Source of the DNA: Terriglobia bacterium
GTDB lineage: Bacteria; Acidobacteriota; Terriglobia; Bryobacterales; Bryobacteraceae
Reading direction: 5' to 3'
Assembly (NCBI GenBank): GCA_020073615.1
Contig: JAIQEX010000010.1
Coordinates: 1 to 64,000 of the forward strand
Length of the DNA: 64,000 nucleotides
The notes under the pieces are model-generated. The model saw only the letters and a list, made by a program, of their open reading frames with translations. It had not been told where the DNA came from and searched no databases. Numbering within the stretch: position 1 is the stretch's first letter; each line of letters begins with the position of its first letter. This document shows positions 50,414 to 60,326 of this stretch, piece by piece. Both the position numbers and the translations under genes were made by a program.

Positions 50414-52147
50414 ATGCCAAAGTTCTGGCGCACTCAAAACGGGCGGCTTCACGGCCGAAACTGTCGTCCTACCTCTCATCGGCCAAATGCTACCATTTCT
50501 AGTTCGCTCGTCAAAAAAAAATCGGTGAAGCCACATACCCATAGACGACAAAGCAGGGTCTGCGCGTTGATCGCGTGTAGTTTTTTCTTTTTCTCGGGCT
50601 TGGCTTTTCTGCCACACCTGGGTGTTCAAAACGACGAAGCGATCTTCGGCATGGCGTTCCTCAAACCCCTGGCCGGCGCCTGCACGATTCGGATCGGGCA
50701 CTCCCGATTTCCGCTTATGCTGATGAGTTACCTGGGGACGCTGAAGGCCTGGCTGTACCGCCCGGTTTTCCGCGCATTCGGCACCGGGGTATGGACGTTG
50801 CGGCTTCCCGTCCTGTTTGCCGGCGTGGCCAGCGTATGGTTGTTCTACCTGCTGTTGCGCCGGATTGCCGGGGAGCGTGCCGCTTTAATTGGATGCAGTT
50901 TGCTGGCGGTGGATGCAACCTATTTGCTGACCGTTTGCTTCGACTGGGGGCCGGTGGCGCTGCAACATCTGCTGCTGGTGGCGGGACTGCTGGCGTTGGT
51001 GAAGTTCTACCAGGAGCGCCGCGAGGTGGCGCTGGCCGGCGGCTTCTTCCTGCTGGGGCTGGCCATGTGGGACAAGGCGCTGGCGGTATGGATGTTGTCG
51101 GGAATCGCGCTGGCCGCGCTGGCCCTCTTTCCGCGGCGGGTGTTAGCGGTGGTCACCGGCCGCCGCGTGGCCATTGCGGTGCTGGCGTTCGCCTTGGGCG
51201 CGCTTCCCCTGCTGGTGTACAACGCGCAGAACGACTGGCCCACGCTGCGCGGCACCTTCACTCGCGAGCCGCGGCCAATTTCCGGCAAGGCGATGATGCT
51301 GGTGGCGACGGCGCGCGGCGAGGGACTGTTCGGGTGGATGTTCTTCGAGAACTGGCAGACGCCAGCGCCCCACGAGCCGTACGGTGGTTTCGAGAAAGCC
51401 TCAGCCTGGGTTGGCGAACTGGCCGGACACCCGCGCCGGCACCTGCTGTTCTACGCGTTTCTGCTGGCGCTGTTGCTGGCGCCGCTGGCGCGCGGCGATG
51501 CGCTACGCGCCATCCTGTTCGCGGTGGCCGCCATGGCGGTGGCATGGTACCAGATGGCCATCACCGCCAACGCCGGAGGCACGGTGCACCACACCATTCT
51601 GCTCTGGCCGTTCCCGCAACTGGCGATCGCGGTTTCGTTTGCCGCGGCGTCGCGGCAGCTGGGGCGTTTCGGAATTCCGGTTGTCGCCGTGGTCACGGCA
51701 GTGATGGCGGTCTCGGGTGCACTGGTGGTGAATGAACACCACCTGGTGATGCTCCGTTACGGGGGCAGCCAGAACTGGACGGACGCCATCTTCAAGCTGG
51801 ACCGCTATGTGGAAGGCATCCCGGCGCAAAACCTGTACTGTCTCGACTGGGGCATCGCCGACGGCCTGCGCGTGCTGGGCCACGGCACTCTGCCGGTCCA
51901 GGTGGACACCGACCCGATCTCCAAACCGGAGCTCAGCGAGGACGACCGTGCCGTGGTGCGGCGCATGATCGCCGACCCGGACGGCCTGTTTCTGGCTCAT
52001 ACCAAGGATTACGAGTTCTTCCCCGGCGTCAACCAGAAGCTGGTGAAATTCGCGGCGGAGGCGGGTTATGAGCGGCGGATGCTGGCCACGATCTCCGACA
52101 GCTACGGCAGGCCGGCGTACGAAGTGTACCGTTTCGCGGGGCGGTGA
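50414..52147 (+). CDS. GT-C-type polytopic membrane glycosyltransferase candidate
   Basis: A protein of up to 577 residues with about ten membrane helices. After the first helix (CALIACSFFFFSGLAFLPHL) the acidic motif GVQNDEAIFGM matches the DE motif of GT-C enzymes that use polyprenyl-phosphate sugars. A GTGVWTLRLPVLFAGVASVW segment resembles the PMT_2/GT39 region. The C-terminal soluble part (LYCLDWGIADGLRVLGHG) is periplasmic in such proteins. An in-frame GTG at 50525 gives a more natural N-terminus; the first 37 codons have poor composition. The region 50232-50413 is gene-free and AT-rich. Confidence 0.75.
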   Translation: MPKFWRTQNGRLHGRNCRPTSHRPNATISSSLVKKKSVKPHTHRRQSRVCALIACSFFFFSGLAFLPHLGVQNDEAIFGMAFLKPLAGACTIRIGHSRFPLMLMSYLGTLKAWLYRPVFRAFGTGVWTLRLPVLFAGVASVWLFYLLLRRIAGERAALIGCSLLAVDATYLLTVCFDWGPVALQHLLLVAGLLALVKFYQERREVALAGGFFLLGLAMWDKALAVWMLSGIALAALALFPRRVLAVVTGRRVAIAVLAFALGALPLLVYNAQNDWPTLRGTFTREPRPISGKAMMLVATARGEGLFGWMFFENWQTPAPHEPYGGFEKASAWVGELAGHPRRHLLFYAFLLALLLAPLARGDALRAILFAVAAMAVAWYQMAITANAGGTVHHTILLWPFPQLAIAVSFAAASRQLGRFGIPVVAVVTAVMAVSGALVVNEHHLVMLRYGGSQNWTDAIFKLDRYVEGIPAQNLYCLDWGIADGLRVLGHGTLPVQVDTDPISKPELSEDDRAVVRRMIADPDGLFLAHTKDYEFFPGVNQKLVKFAAEAGYERRMLATISDSYGRPAYEVYRFAGR

Positions 52148-52192
52148 CCGTTTTGGGACAGGGCCGAAAACCCGCGGCTGCGGGGGGCTGTT

Positions 52193-54019
52193 CTATCGCA
52201 CCTCGAACACTCCGATGGCCAAGCCCAGGTCGCGCGCGTCGCCGGGGGCGCGGATGGTGCGGCTCACCTCCACGGTAACGTGCAGTTCGGGCTTGCCCAC
52301 GGCCGAGGCGGGCAGGGGGAAGGCCAGCTCAAAATCGTTGCGGCCGGGCGGCAGGGCGGCGGATTGGGTCGAACCCTCGACCGTCACGGTCACCGTCAGG
52401 GGGCCGCCGCGGGTCAGCTCGTCCGGGCAGTATCCACTGAGATAGAGCTTCTGGCCGGCAGCGGACGCACCGGCGATGCGCAGGGTGGCGCGCTTCGGTA
52501 TCCAGCGGTGATTGCCATCAACGGGGTACCACTCGGGCCCCAACAAATAGGAGGTGAGCGGGCTGGCGACGTCGATGCGCGCCGGCAGCCCGATTTCGCG
52601 GGGCACGGCCGCATAGGCCGTGGTGATGTTGCGGAGGCGCGGGCCGCGGACATCATAGACCGCCAGTTCGTCGCGGGCGAGGGCATTGGCAGCGACGTCC
52701 GCCGGGAGGAGAAATTCGCCGATGTTGCCCAGGTTGGGCTGGGCGTCGATGTGCCGTTCGCTGCCCGAGGCCAGGTAGACCGGGCCGGCTCCGATGAGGC
52801 GGAAGGGGTGGTCGGGAAAGCTGTTCCAAAAGAGCTCGCTATCCACGCCCACCAGCAGGATGGACTGGCGCGGGTGCAGTTCGTGGGCGCGCGCCACACC
52901 TTCCACGAGGTTGCGCACGCGAACCGTGAGCGCGCGATTCTCGGCCGCGTCGTGCACGGTTCGGGGCAGAACCAGGACCACGTAGAGTGCGGCCAGCGCC
53001 ACGGCGGCGACCCGGGCGCGCGCGGTGGCACGCCACGCTTCGGCAAACGCCCAGCCGCCCAGCCAGCAGGCGCCGATCAGGGGCAGATACAGGTAGTATT
53101 CCATGAGATGGTCACGGAGCGGCAGCACGGGCGCGATGGTGGCCGCGTACCACACCACGCAGAAGAGCGCCGCCGCGGTCCCGCCGCGCAGCTTGCGCGC
53201 GAGGAACCACAGCAAGCCTAGGGTGACCACCGCCACACCCGCCAGCAGCGCCGCTTTGGGCAGGCCGAGCGGCGTCCAGAGTAAGACCGGGCCGGCCGAC
53301 CACGTCCAATAGGTGGCCAGCGTGCGGAGCATGGAACCGGTGAAGTGCAGGGCGTAGTCGCCGGTGCCGGGAAGGGGGACAAGGGCGCGGTGCGCGACTA
53401 CATAAAGGATGGACGGGAGGAACAGCGGCAGGGTCCGGCGGAAGTTTTTGCGGGCGCAGAGAAAGGTGTAGGACGCGGCCAGGGCGGGATAGACCAGGTT
53501 CACCTCCAGTGCGCCGAAGCCGAGCAGAAAGGCGATCCACTGGCCGAGGTTGTAACGCGCGCGGCCGGTTTCCACGTAGCGCAGCAGAAAGTAGAACGCC
53601 AGCAGCAGGAAGAAGCCGCAGAGCACCTGGTTGTAGACGCAGACCCAGCCCAGCGGCTCGACCAGGGCGCTGTTGACCACCCAGAACACGGCCGCGCAGA
53701 CGCCCGCGGCGCGCAGGCCGGTGAGACGGGCGCCGATCCACGCGACCAGGGCCAGGTTGGCGAACTGGGTGGCGAAGACGACGATGCGAAAGGGCATCGC
53801 GTCCAGGCCGAAGAGGCCGAAGCCGGCCATGAAGAAGGCGCGCTCGCTGAGGGGGCGAATGGTGCCCTGGGCAAAGGGCGCGAACAGCGCATGCACAACG
53901 TCGCGGCCCACGCCCACGGCCAGCCACGCAAAGTCGTCGGCGCGGAACCAGGCAGAGAGGCTCGCCCAGTGGACCAGGAGGCAGAGCAGCAGGGGCAGCA
54001 GGAAGAGGCCCCTTTTCAT
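52193..54019 (-). CDS. Polytopic membrane protein, GT-C-like
   Basis: A 608-residue protein. A signal-anchor (MKRGLFLLPLLLCLLVHWAS) is followed by an acidic pair in WFRADDFAWLAVG, which lies where GT-C enzymes carry their catalytic acidic motif. About ten membrane helices come next, and a C-terminal periplasmic domain of about 200 residues (VPREIGLPARIDVASPLTSY, LYLSGYCPDELTRGGPLTVT). It overlaps the lipoprotein gene by four bases. I infer a role in envelope glycosylation; no substrate can be named. Confidence 0.72.
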   Translation of the reverse strand: MKRGLFLLPLLLCLLVHWASLSAWFRADDFAWLAVGVGRDVVHALFAPFAQGTIRPLSERAFFMAGFGLFGLDAMPFRIVVFATQFANLALVAWIGARLTGLRAAGVCAAVFWVVNSALVEPLGWVCVYNQVLCGFFLLLAFYFLLRYVETGRARYNLGQWIAFLLGFGALEVNLVYPALAASYTFLCARKNFRRTLPLFLPSILYVVAHRALVPLPGTGDYALHFTGSMLRTLATYWTWSAGPVLLWTPLGLPKAALLAGVAVVTLGLLWFLARKLRGGTAAALFCVVWYAATIAPVLPLRDHLMEYYLYLPLIGACWLGGWAFAEAWRATARARVAAVALAALYVVLVLPRTVHDAAENRALTVRVRNLVEGVARAHELHPRQSILLVGVDSELFWNSFPDHPFRLIGAGPVYLASGSERHIDAQPNLGNIGEFLLPADVAANALARDELAVYDVRGPRLRNITTAYAAVPREIGLPARIDVASPLTSYLLGPEWYPVDGNHRWIPKRATLRIAGASAAGQKLYLSGYCPDELTRGGPLTVTVTVEGSTQSAALPPGRNDFELAFPLPASAVGKPELHVTVEVSRTIRAPGDARDLGLAIGVFEVR

Positions 54020-54525
54020 TTGAGGCCCACGCTCAGCACCACCACGCCCAGCTCTCGCTGGTCCGCGCCGCTGGGCGGCAGGGCTTTATCCAGCTCGCAA
54101 TCCACGCGCACGGAACTGCCCGTAAGGAGAGCGGGCGGCACAGGGCGCAGGTAGGTGTAATTGCCCGGCTGCCGCCAGGTTTCGGGGGGAAGCGTGGTGC
54201 CGTTGATGGCGACGGAAAGAGAAATCGCGTGCAGCCGCTCGATGGTCGCCGGCGCCACGGACAGCTTCACCTCGAGCGTGGCGCCCTTCTGCGCCGCTCC
54301 GAAAGGTGTGCTCAGCACGACGGCAAATTTCCGCTCCGTCCAGCGCCAGGCGTTCTCCTCGATGGAATGGAAGCCCGCGACGAGCTGCGCGGCGGATTTG
54401 GGATCGCCCGTGTGCACGGTCGAAGCCAGGGGCGCGGCGGTCTCCTCTTCGGTTTGCTGGACATGCACCTTGGGATGCTGGCAACCGAGCAGCGCCAACA
54501 GCAGAATCGCGGCGAGCGCCTTCAT
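54016..54525 (-). CDS. Small lipoprotein
   Basis: A 169-residue lipoprotein. The signal MKALAAILLLALLGC ends in the lipobox LLGC. The mature part is a beta-rich domain (FAVVLSTPFGAAQKGATLEV, LHAISLSVAINGTTLPPETW, GSSVRVDCELDKALPPSGAD). It sits between the molybdoenzyme and the membrane protein with 1-nt and 4-nt overlaps, so the three genes are co-translated. Its strand-rich layout resembles the C-terminal periplasmic part of the membrane protein; the two may interact. Confidence 0.75.
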   Translation of the reverse strand: MKALAAILLLALLGCQHPKVHVQQTEEETAAPLASTVHTGDPKSAAQLVAGFHSIEENAWRWTERKFAVVLSTPFGAAQKGATLEVKLSVAPATIERLHAISLSVAINGTTLPPETWRQPGNYTYLRPVPPALLTGSSVRVDCELDKALPPSGADQRELGVVVLSVGLK

Positions 54526-56564
54526 CAGTCCCCGGCCCTCTCCACCTGGACGAGGCAACTGTAGAAGGTGGGGCCGCCGCCCGCGTCGGTAAGGCGATCG
54601 GAAGTGAGGGCGTTCACGTTGCGGCGGCCGGGGGCGCGCTTGCCCCAGCGCACGGAGGGTGCCGCCACCACGCCCGGCCGCACGGTGCCGTCCACCCGCG
54701 CCTCCAGGATCGCCGAGCCGCGGTCGTTATAGATGCGCACCGCGTCGGAGGTGCGGATCCCCAATCGGGCGGCATCGGCGGCAGCGAGGTGCAGGACGGC
54801 GGTTTGCGAATCCACCGCATCGCGATGGCCGAAAGTGGAGTTCATGCTGTCGTCGTTTTTGGCGGCGACCAGCTCGAAGGGATATTTGCGGCGTAGCGCC
54901 TGGTCGCCGTGGCGCGATTCGACGGGCGGCGTGTAGTCCAGCGTTTCGGCGTGGAAATGGCATTTGCCGTTGGCGGTGCCGAAGCCTCCGGCGGCGAAGG
55001 GCAGGAACGGCTCGGGGATGTTCAGCCGCACGGAATGCTCGCGGTCGAGCCGCTCCAGCGTGATGCCGCGCACGAAGGGATGCGGTGAATCGAGCAGGCC
55101 GCGGATCATATCGTCTTCCGACTCCGCGAAGCAGGGATCGCCGAAGCCCATGCGGGCGGCCAGCCGGCGGAAGATCTCGACGTTCGACTTGGTTTCGCCC
55201 GGCGGCGCCAGAGCGGGCCGCGCAAGCTGCAGGTAGTGATGGCCGTAGGCGAGGTAGAGGTCGGTGTGTTCCAGGAAGGTGGTGACCGGCAGCAGGATAT
55301 CGGCGTAATCGGCGGTATCGTTCTGGAACTGTTCGAGCACCACGGTGAACAGATCCTCGCGGCGCAAGCCGGCGAGCACGGCGTTCTGATTGGGCGCGAT
55401 GGCGGCGGGATTGGAGTTGTAGACGACCAGCGCTTGGACAGGCGGAGCCTCGAGAGTGCGGAGCGCGGCGCCCAGCGACGACATGTTGACGATGCGCGCC
55501 TCGCGGCCCAGCGCCTTCTGCTGGAGGCCGGCGCGCTCGAGCGGGGCGCGGTTGAGCTGGAACGCCTGCGCGGTGGAAAGCTGGAAGCCGCCGCCGATTT
55601 CTTTCCAGCTCCCGATGAGCGCGGGCAGCAGCGCGACGGCGCGCACCGCCATGGCCCCGCGGTCGCTGCGCTGTACGCCGTAGTTGAGGCGGATGACGGC
55701 GGGCCGCGTGGTGGCGTACTCGCGGGCGAGGGCGGCGATCTCCTCGGCGGGAATGCCGGTCAGCTCCGCGGCGCGGCCGGGCGTCCAGGCGCGCACGCGC
55801 TCGCGCAGGACATCGAAGCCCTCGGTGTAGCGCGCCACGTAATCGGCGTCGTGCAGGTCCTCCGCAATGATGACGTGCATCATGGCCAGGGCGAGCGCGG
55901 TATCGCTGCCCGGGTTGATGAAGAAGTGCCGGTCGGAAACGGCGCCGGTGCGGGTGAGCCGCGGATCGATGGTGTAGAGGCGCGCGCCCTGGCGCCGCGC
56001 CTCCATGATGAACGGCCACAGGTGCACGTTGGTGCCGAGAATGTTGGCGCCCCAGGCCAGGATGAGCCGCGAATGGCGGAACTGCTCGGGCTCGGTGTTG
56101 TAGCGCAGGCCCAGCGCCTCGGTATGCCCGGCGACGCCCGCCGAAGAGCAGATGGTGCGGTCGAGCCGGGAGGCGCCCAGGCGGTGGAAGAAGCGGCGGT
56201 CCATGCCGGCGCCGTTGAGCAGCCCCATGGTGCCGGCATAGCTATAAGGAAGGATGGCCTCGGGGCCAAAGCGGGCGGCGATTTCGGTGAGACGCCCGGC
56301 GATGGTATCGAGCGCCTCATCCCAGGAGATGCGCGCGAAGCGTCCCTCGCCTTTGGCCCCGGTGCGGCGCTGCGGGTAGAGCAGGCGGCCGGGCGAGTAT
56401 TCGCGCTCCAGGTACTGCGCCACCTTGCCGCAGAGGAAGCCGCGGGTGACGGGGTGCGCCGGGTCGCCGCGCAGCTTGGTGCCGCGGCCATCTTCGACCG
56501 TGACCAGCAGGGAGCAGCAGTCGGGGCAATCGAGCGCGCAAACGGAGTGGTGGATTTCGGGCAT
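54525..56564 (-). CDS. Molybdopterin-dependent oxidoreductase (DMSO reductase superfamily)
   Basis: A 679-residue cytoplasmic-type molybdoenzyme. The N-terminal [4Fe-4S] motif is C9-x3-C13-x2-C16 in SVCALDCPDCC with the fourth Cys in RGFLCGKVA. The Mo-pterin domains include ARISWDEALDTIAGRL, GSDTALALAMMHVIIAEDLH and ADILLPVTTFLEHTDLYLAY. The C-terminal dinucleotide-binding domain has AADAARLGIRTSDAVRIYND. There is no Tat signal. It resembles anaerobic dehydrogenase-type subunits; the physiological partner is not in the window. The start at 56564 is the first Met that keeps the Cys cluster near the N-terminus. Confidence 0.88.
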   Translation of the reverse strand: MPEIHHSVCALDCPDCCSLLVTVEDGRGTKLRGDPAHPVTRGFLCGKVAQYLEREYSPGRLLYPQRRTGAKGEGRFARISWDEALDTIAGRLTEIAARFGPEAILPYSYAGTMGLLNGAGMDRRFFHRLGASRLDRTICSSAGVAGHTEALGLRYNTEPEQFRHSRLILAWGANILGTNVHLWPFIMEARRQGARLYTIDPRLTRTGAVSDRHFFINPGSDTALALAMMHVIIAEDLHDADYVARYTEGFDVLRERVRAWTPGRAAELTGIPAEEIAALAREYATTRPAVIRLNYGVQRSDRGAMAVRAVALLPALIGSWKEIGGGFQLSTAQAFQLNRAPLERAGLQQKALGREARIVNMSSLGAALRTLEAPPVQALVVYNSNPAAIAPNQNAVLAGLRREDLFTVVLEQFQNDTADYADILLPVTTFLEHTDLYLAYGHHYLQLARPALAPPGETKSNVEIFRRLAARMGFGDPCFAESEDDMIRGLLDSPHPFVRGITLERLDREHSVRLNIPEPFLPFAAGGFGTANGKCHFHAETLDYTPPVESRHGDQALRRKYPFELVAAKNDDSMNSTFGHRDAVDSQTAVLHLAAADAARLGIRTSDAVRIYNDRGSAILEARVDGTVRPGVVAAPSVRWGKRAPGRRNVNALTSDRLTDAGGGPTFYSCLVQVERAGD

Positions 56565-56601
56565 TGCGAGATTACATATATGATACACAGAGGAACCAAC
56601 C

Positions 56602-59600
56602 ATGCGTCTATTCCCGTCTCATCACCGCCGCATATGGGCGATGCTGGCCGCCGGCTGCCTGGGCATGGCCGGCTTGATCTGGGCACAGGGGAGGGGCGCC
56701 AGCCCGCCGCCAACGCCGCCGCCCAATGCTTCCACCGATCCGCTGCTGCGCGGATTCGAGTTCCGCTCCATCGGGCCGGCCACCATGATGGGCCGGGTGG
56801 ACGACATCGCGGGCGCGGAAAAGGACCCGATGATCGTCTACGTCGGGTTCGCCACCGGCGGATTGTGGAAGTCCACCGACGGCGGCAACCACTGGCATTC
56901 GCAGTTCGACAACATGGCCAACGAATCGGTGGGCGCCATTGCCATCGCGCCTTCGGACCCCAACGTGGTCTACGTGGGCATGGGCGAGGCGAACAACCGG
57001 CAGAGCTCGTCGATCGGCGACGGAGTGTGGGGCACCATCGATGGCGGCAAGACCTGGAACCATCTCGGCCTGGAGGACACGCAGTCCATCGGGCGGATCG
57101 TGGTGGACCCGGTGAACCCGAACATCGTGTACGTGGCGGCGGGCGGCCATCTGTTCGGGCCCAATGCCGAGCGCGGCCTCTATAAGTCGGTGGACGGCGG
57201 CAAGAACTGGAAGAAGGCGAAGTACATCGATGCCGACACCGGTTTCACGGATGTGGCCATTGATCCGGTGAATCCGAAGATTCTCTATGCGGCGTCGTTT
57301 CAGCGGCGGCGCACCTGGTGGGGCTACAACGGCGGCGGCCCTGGTTGCGCGCTGTGGAAGACGACCGACGGCGGCGAGAGCTGGAGCAAGCTCGAGGGGC
57401 CGGGCTGGCCGAAACCGAAGGATGGGATCTACGGGCGCATTGCGATCTCCGTGTTCCGGGCGAAGCCCTCGACGATTTACGCGCAGGTGGAGACGGGCGC
57501 CAGCGCCGGCACAGGTGGAGGCACTACGGCCGAAGGCGGACCGGCGCGCGGCGGACGCGGCGCGGCGGCCACCGAATCGACCGCGGAAGCACCGGCGGCT
57601 GGCGCGGCGGCAACGGCTGGTCAGCCAGCGGCGGGCGCGGCTCCGGGCGCAGCTCCGGCTGCGGGCCGCGGCGGTGGTGGCGGTGGCGGCGGCCAGGGTG
57701 GCCGGGGCGCGCCCGGTCCACCCGATCCCAATCGCAGCGGCGTATTCCGCTCCGACGATGGCGGCAAGACCTGGACCTTCATGAGCAATCAGGACCAGCG
57801 TCCCACCTACTTCAGCCAGATTCGCGTGGACCCGGTGGACGATAAGAAAGTCTTCGTGGGCGGCAACCCTGGGCAGGTGTCGCACGATGGCGGCAAGACC
57901 TGGCAGCCGCTCACCGGTTCGCACACCGATTACCACGCCATCTGGATCAATACCAAGGACCCGCGCATCGTCGCCGTGGGCCACGACGGCGGCCTCGACA
58001 TCAGCAACGATGGCGGCGTCACCTGGGACTACCACAACGATATTGCCGTGGGCCAGTTCTACCAGGTCTCGGCCGACATGCGGCGCCCGTATTACGTGTG
58101 CGGCGGCTTGCAGGACAACAACGCGTGGTGCGGGCCAAGCGCGCTGCGCTCCGCAACCGGACCGGTGAACACCGACTGGTACACGGTGGCGGGCGGCGAC
58201 GGCTTCTACACGCGCCAGGATCCCACCGACTGGGCCATCGTCTACGGCGAGTCGCAGGACGGCAACATGAGCCGGCACGATCTGCGCAACGGAACGCAAA
58301 AGCCCATCCGGCCGACGCTTCCGGGTCGCGGCGGAGCGGCGGCCCCGCCCGCGGGCGAACCGCCGGCGGGAGCGGCGGCCGCACCGCCGGGGAGCACGGC
58401 CGCGCCCGGCGGCGGCGTTACTTCCCCCGGCGCACCGGCGGGACGCGGCGGAGGCCGCGGCGGTGTCCCCAACGTGATCAACGCGCCGGCCGGGGTCGAG
58501 CCGTTCCGCTTCTACTGGAACGCGCCGTTTGAGATATCGCCCCACAATCCGGCCGTGCTGTACATGGCTTCGCAGTACTTCTTCAAGTCCACCGACCGCG
58601 GCGATTCGTGGTGGATGAATCCCACCGATCTCAGCAAGAACGTGAACCGCTGGGCGCCGGACATGGCGATCATGAACGTGGCCGGCGACAAGCCCATGGC
58701 CGAGAAGCACGACGGCTACTCGGCGAGCTCGATGGCCACGCAGGTGCGCGAATCGCCGGTGCGGGCGGGAGTCATCTGGATCGGCACCGACGACGGCAAC
58801 CTGCAGGTGAGCCAGAACGGCGGCGAGAGCTTCACCAGCCTGTACCAGAACATCGCGGGCGCGCCCAAAGGGTACGTGCACATCGCGCGCATCGAGCCCT
58901 CGCACTTCGACGCGGCCACCGCCTACGTGGCCATCGACGCCCATCGCAACGACGATTGGAAGCCGTACGTTTTCAAGACCACCGACTATGGCAAAACGTG
59001 GGTGAGCATTGCCGGCAACCTGCCCGAAAAAGGCAATGTCAACGCGCTGCGCGAGGATGTGGAGAATCCGCGCCTGCTGTTCGCGGGCACCGAGTTCGGC
59101 TTGTATGTCAGCCTGGCCGGCGGCGAGGATTGGAAGAAATTCATGACCGGCCTGCCCAGCGTGCGCGTGGACGATATACTGATCCATCCGCGCGATCGCG
59201 ACGTGATTGTGGCGACGCACGGGCGCTCCATCTGGATTGCCGACGACATCACCCCGCTCGAGCAGATGAAGGCGGCGGGCACGCCGGATGTGGTGCTGTT
59301 CGAGCCGCGGCCGGGGATCGAGTGGAAGAACGATCTGCAGGCAATGCGGCGCGTGACCAATCGCGATTTCCGCGGGCAGAACCCGCAGGGCGGCACGGCG
59401 ATCCACGTCTGGGCCAAGAGCGACCTGGGCGCGGCGAAGCTCGAGTTTCTGCGTCACGGCGAGGTGGCGAGCGTCATGGAGGTGGCGATCAAGGCGGGCA
59501 TGAACCGTTTCCAGTGGAACATGCAGAAGCCGGCGCCGCCGGGGGCCGCGGCGGCCGGAGGCGGCGGCCGCCAGGGACGCGGCGGCGAAGCTGCGCCGGG

Positions 59601-59841
59601 CGGTGCGGCCAACGCACCGGAAGCGGCGGGTGGTGCGGCGGGTGGTGCGGGCGGACGGGGACGCGGCGGCCCGGCGGGAGTTCCGTTTGTGGCCGGCGGC
59701 GGACGCGGCGGCTTCGGCGGCGGCGCCTTAGGGGGCGGCCCGGTGGAACCCGGAGCGTACCTGGTGCGGCTCACCGTGGGCAGCCAGACCTGGACCTCGC
59801 TGGTGGAAGTCTTCGAAGATATCTGGATGCGCCCGCAGTAG
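56602..59841 (+). CDS. Secreted sortilin/BNR-like propeller protein
   Basis: A 1079-residue exported protein. The signal (AMLAAGCLGMAGLIWAQG) is followed by BNR/Asp-box repeats of the VPS10/sortilin type (GLWKSTDGGNHWHSQ, GTIDGGKTWNHLG, GLYKSVDGGKNWKKA, GVFRSDDGGKTWTFM, VFKTTDYGKTWVSIA). Two Gly/Ala/Pro-rich low-complexity inserts (about residues 295-372 and 570-630) and a third near the C-terminus (about 970-1045) interrupt or follow it. It ends in a strand-rich segment, VRLTVGSQTWTSLVEVFEDI. Such proteins are abundant in Acidobacteria and annotated as glycosyl hydrolases without proof. Its divergent promoter region is only 37 bp from the molybdoenzyme start. Confidence 0.85.
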   Translation: MRLFPSHHRRIWAMLAAGCLGMAGLIWAQGRGASPPPTPPPNASTDPLLRGFEFRSIGPATMMGRVDDIAGAEKDPMIVYVGFATGGLWKSTDGGNHWHSQFDNMANESVGAIAIAPSDPNVVYVGMGEANNRQSSSIGDGVWGTIDGGKTWNHLGLEDTQSIGRIVVDPVNPNIVYVAAGGHLFGPNAERGLYKSVDGGKNWKKAKYIDADTGFTDVAIDPVNPKILYAASFQRRRTWWGYNGGGPGCALWKTTDGGESWSKLEGPGWPKPKDGIYGRIAISVFRAKPSTIYAQVETGASAGTGGGTTAEGGPARGGRGAAATESTAEAPAAGAAATAGQPAAGAAPGAAPAAGRGGGGGGGGQGGRGAPGPPDPNRSGVFRSDDGGKTWTFMSNQDQRPTYFSQIRVDPVDDKKVFVGGNPGQVSHDGGKTWQPLTGSHTDYHAIWINTKDPRIVAVGHDGGLDISNDGGVTWDYHNDIAVGQFYQVSADMRRPYYVCGGLQDNNAWCGPSALRSATGPVNTDWYTVAGGDGFYTRQDPTDWAIVYGESQDGNMSRHDLRNGTQKPIRPTLPGRGGAAAPPAGEPPAGAAAAPPGSTAAPGGGVTSPGAPAGRGGGRGGVPNVINAPAGVEPFRFYWNAPFEISPHNPAVLYMASQYFFKSTDRGDSWWMNPTDLSKNVNRWAPDMAIMNVAGDKPMAEKHDGYSASSMATQVRESPVRAGVIWIGTDDGNLQVSQNGGESFTSLYQNIAGAPKGYVHIARIEPSHFDAATAYVAIDAHRNDDWKPYVFKTTDYGKTWVSIAGNLPEKGNVNALREDVENPRLLFAGTEFGLYVSLAGGEDWKKFMTGLPSVRVDDILIHPRDRDVIVATHGRSIWIADDITPLEQMKAAGTPDVVLFEPRPGIEWKNDLQAMRRVTNRDFRGQNPQGGTAIHVWAKSDLGAAKLEFLRHGEVASVMEVAIKAGMNRFQWNMQKPAPPGAAAAGGGGRQGRGGEAAPGGAANAPEAAGGAAGGAGGRGRGGPAGVPFVAGGGRGGFGGGALGGGPVEPGAYLVRLTVGSQTWTSLVEVFEDIWMRPQ

Positions 59842-59915
59842 GACAGCGTCCTGGCCCATGGGCGCTCACTGAATTCGCGAGCGAGCAAAGCTTGATGGCA
59901 ACGTTTCCCACAACG
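59671..59915 (+). repeat. 3' end of the sortilin-like gene, copy 1 of a direct repeat
   Basis: The last 170 bp of the gene and 75 bp downstream recur in the same orientation at 61226-61473. The match covers the GGCGGC-rich stretch, the LTVGSQTWTSLVEVFED coding part, the region past the stop and the common tail GATGGCAACGT(T/C)TCCCAC. Confidence 0.85.
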
Positions 59916-60069
59916 GCGTTTTGGGACCAGTCTCCGAGTGGCCATTCGCCCAAAGCATCTATCGGCGCTTCCGAAAAGAACTTCGGCCTCAGGGCTGATC
60001 ATTGGTCGTAAGGCGTTATCGCCAGGAATCGGCTTCGACTCAGCTGTGCCGTGACTCCTCCAATCATGC

Positions 60070-60267
60070 ATGATGACTCCGCAGCCGTCGATCACGCATT
60101 ATCGGATGACTTCCAAGCTCGGCACCAGCCGACTGGCCGAAGTCCGCCGCGCCATGGATATTAAACTCGGGCTCGACTGTGCCATGAAGATTCTCCGCAC
60201 ATCCTGCGTGGGCCGTCCGGTTCCGGGATTGGGTTTGCTGACCGTGCTCATTGTCGCTTTCGCCTGA
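60070..60267 (+). pseudogene. N-terminal fragment of a Ser/Thr protein kinase
   Basis: ITHYRMTSKLGTSRLAEVRR and MDIKLGLDCAMKILRTS match the start of PknB-type kinases (usual pattern HYRI-x2-KLGEGGMGEVYRA and DTKLGRDVAMKIL). The Gly-rich loop has lost its second and third Gly (GTSRLA), and homology stops after the catalytic Lys region. The frame then runs out at 65 residues where about 300 more would be needed. A remnant, not a working kinase. Confidence 0.7.
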
Positions 60268-60326
60268 GGGTTGCACTATCGGAACTCACACGTGAGGCAG
60301 TTGTAAAGTGCTATTCTGAAACTGCT

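Noticed and set aside
56608-59457. 949-aa minus-strand ORF
   Set aside because: Antisense to the BNR-repeat protein, which has a signal peptide and clear Asp-box repeats.
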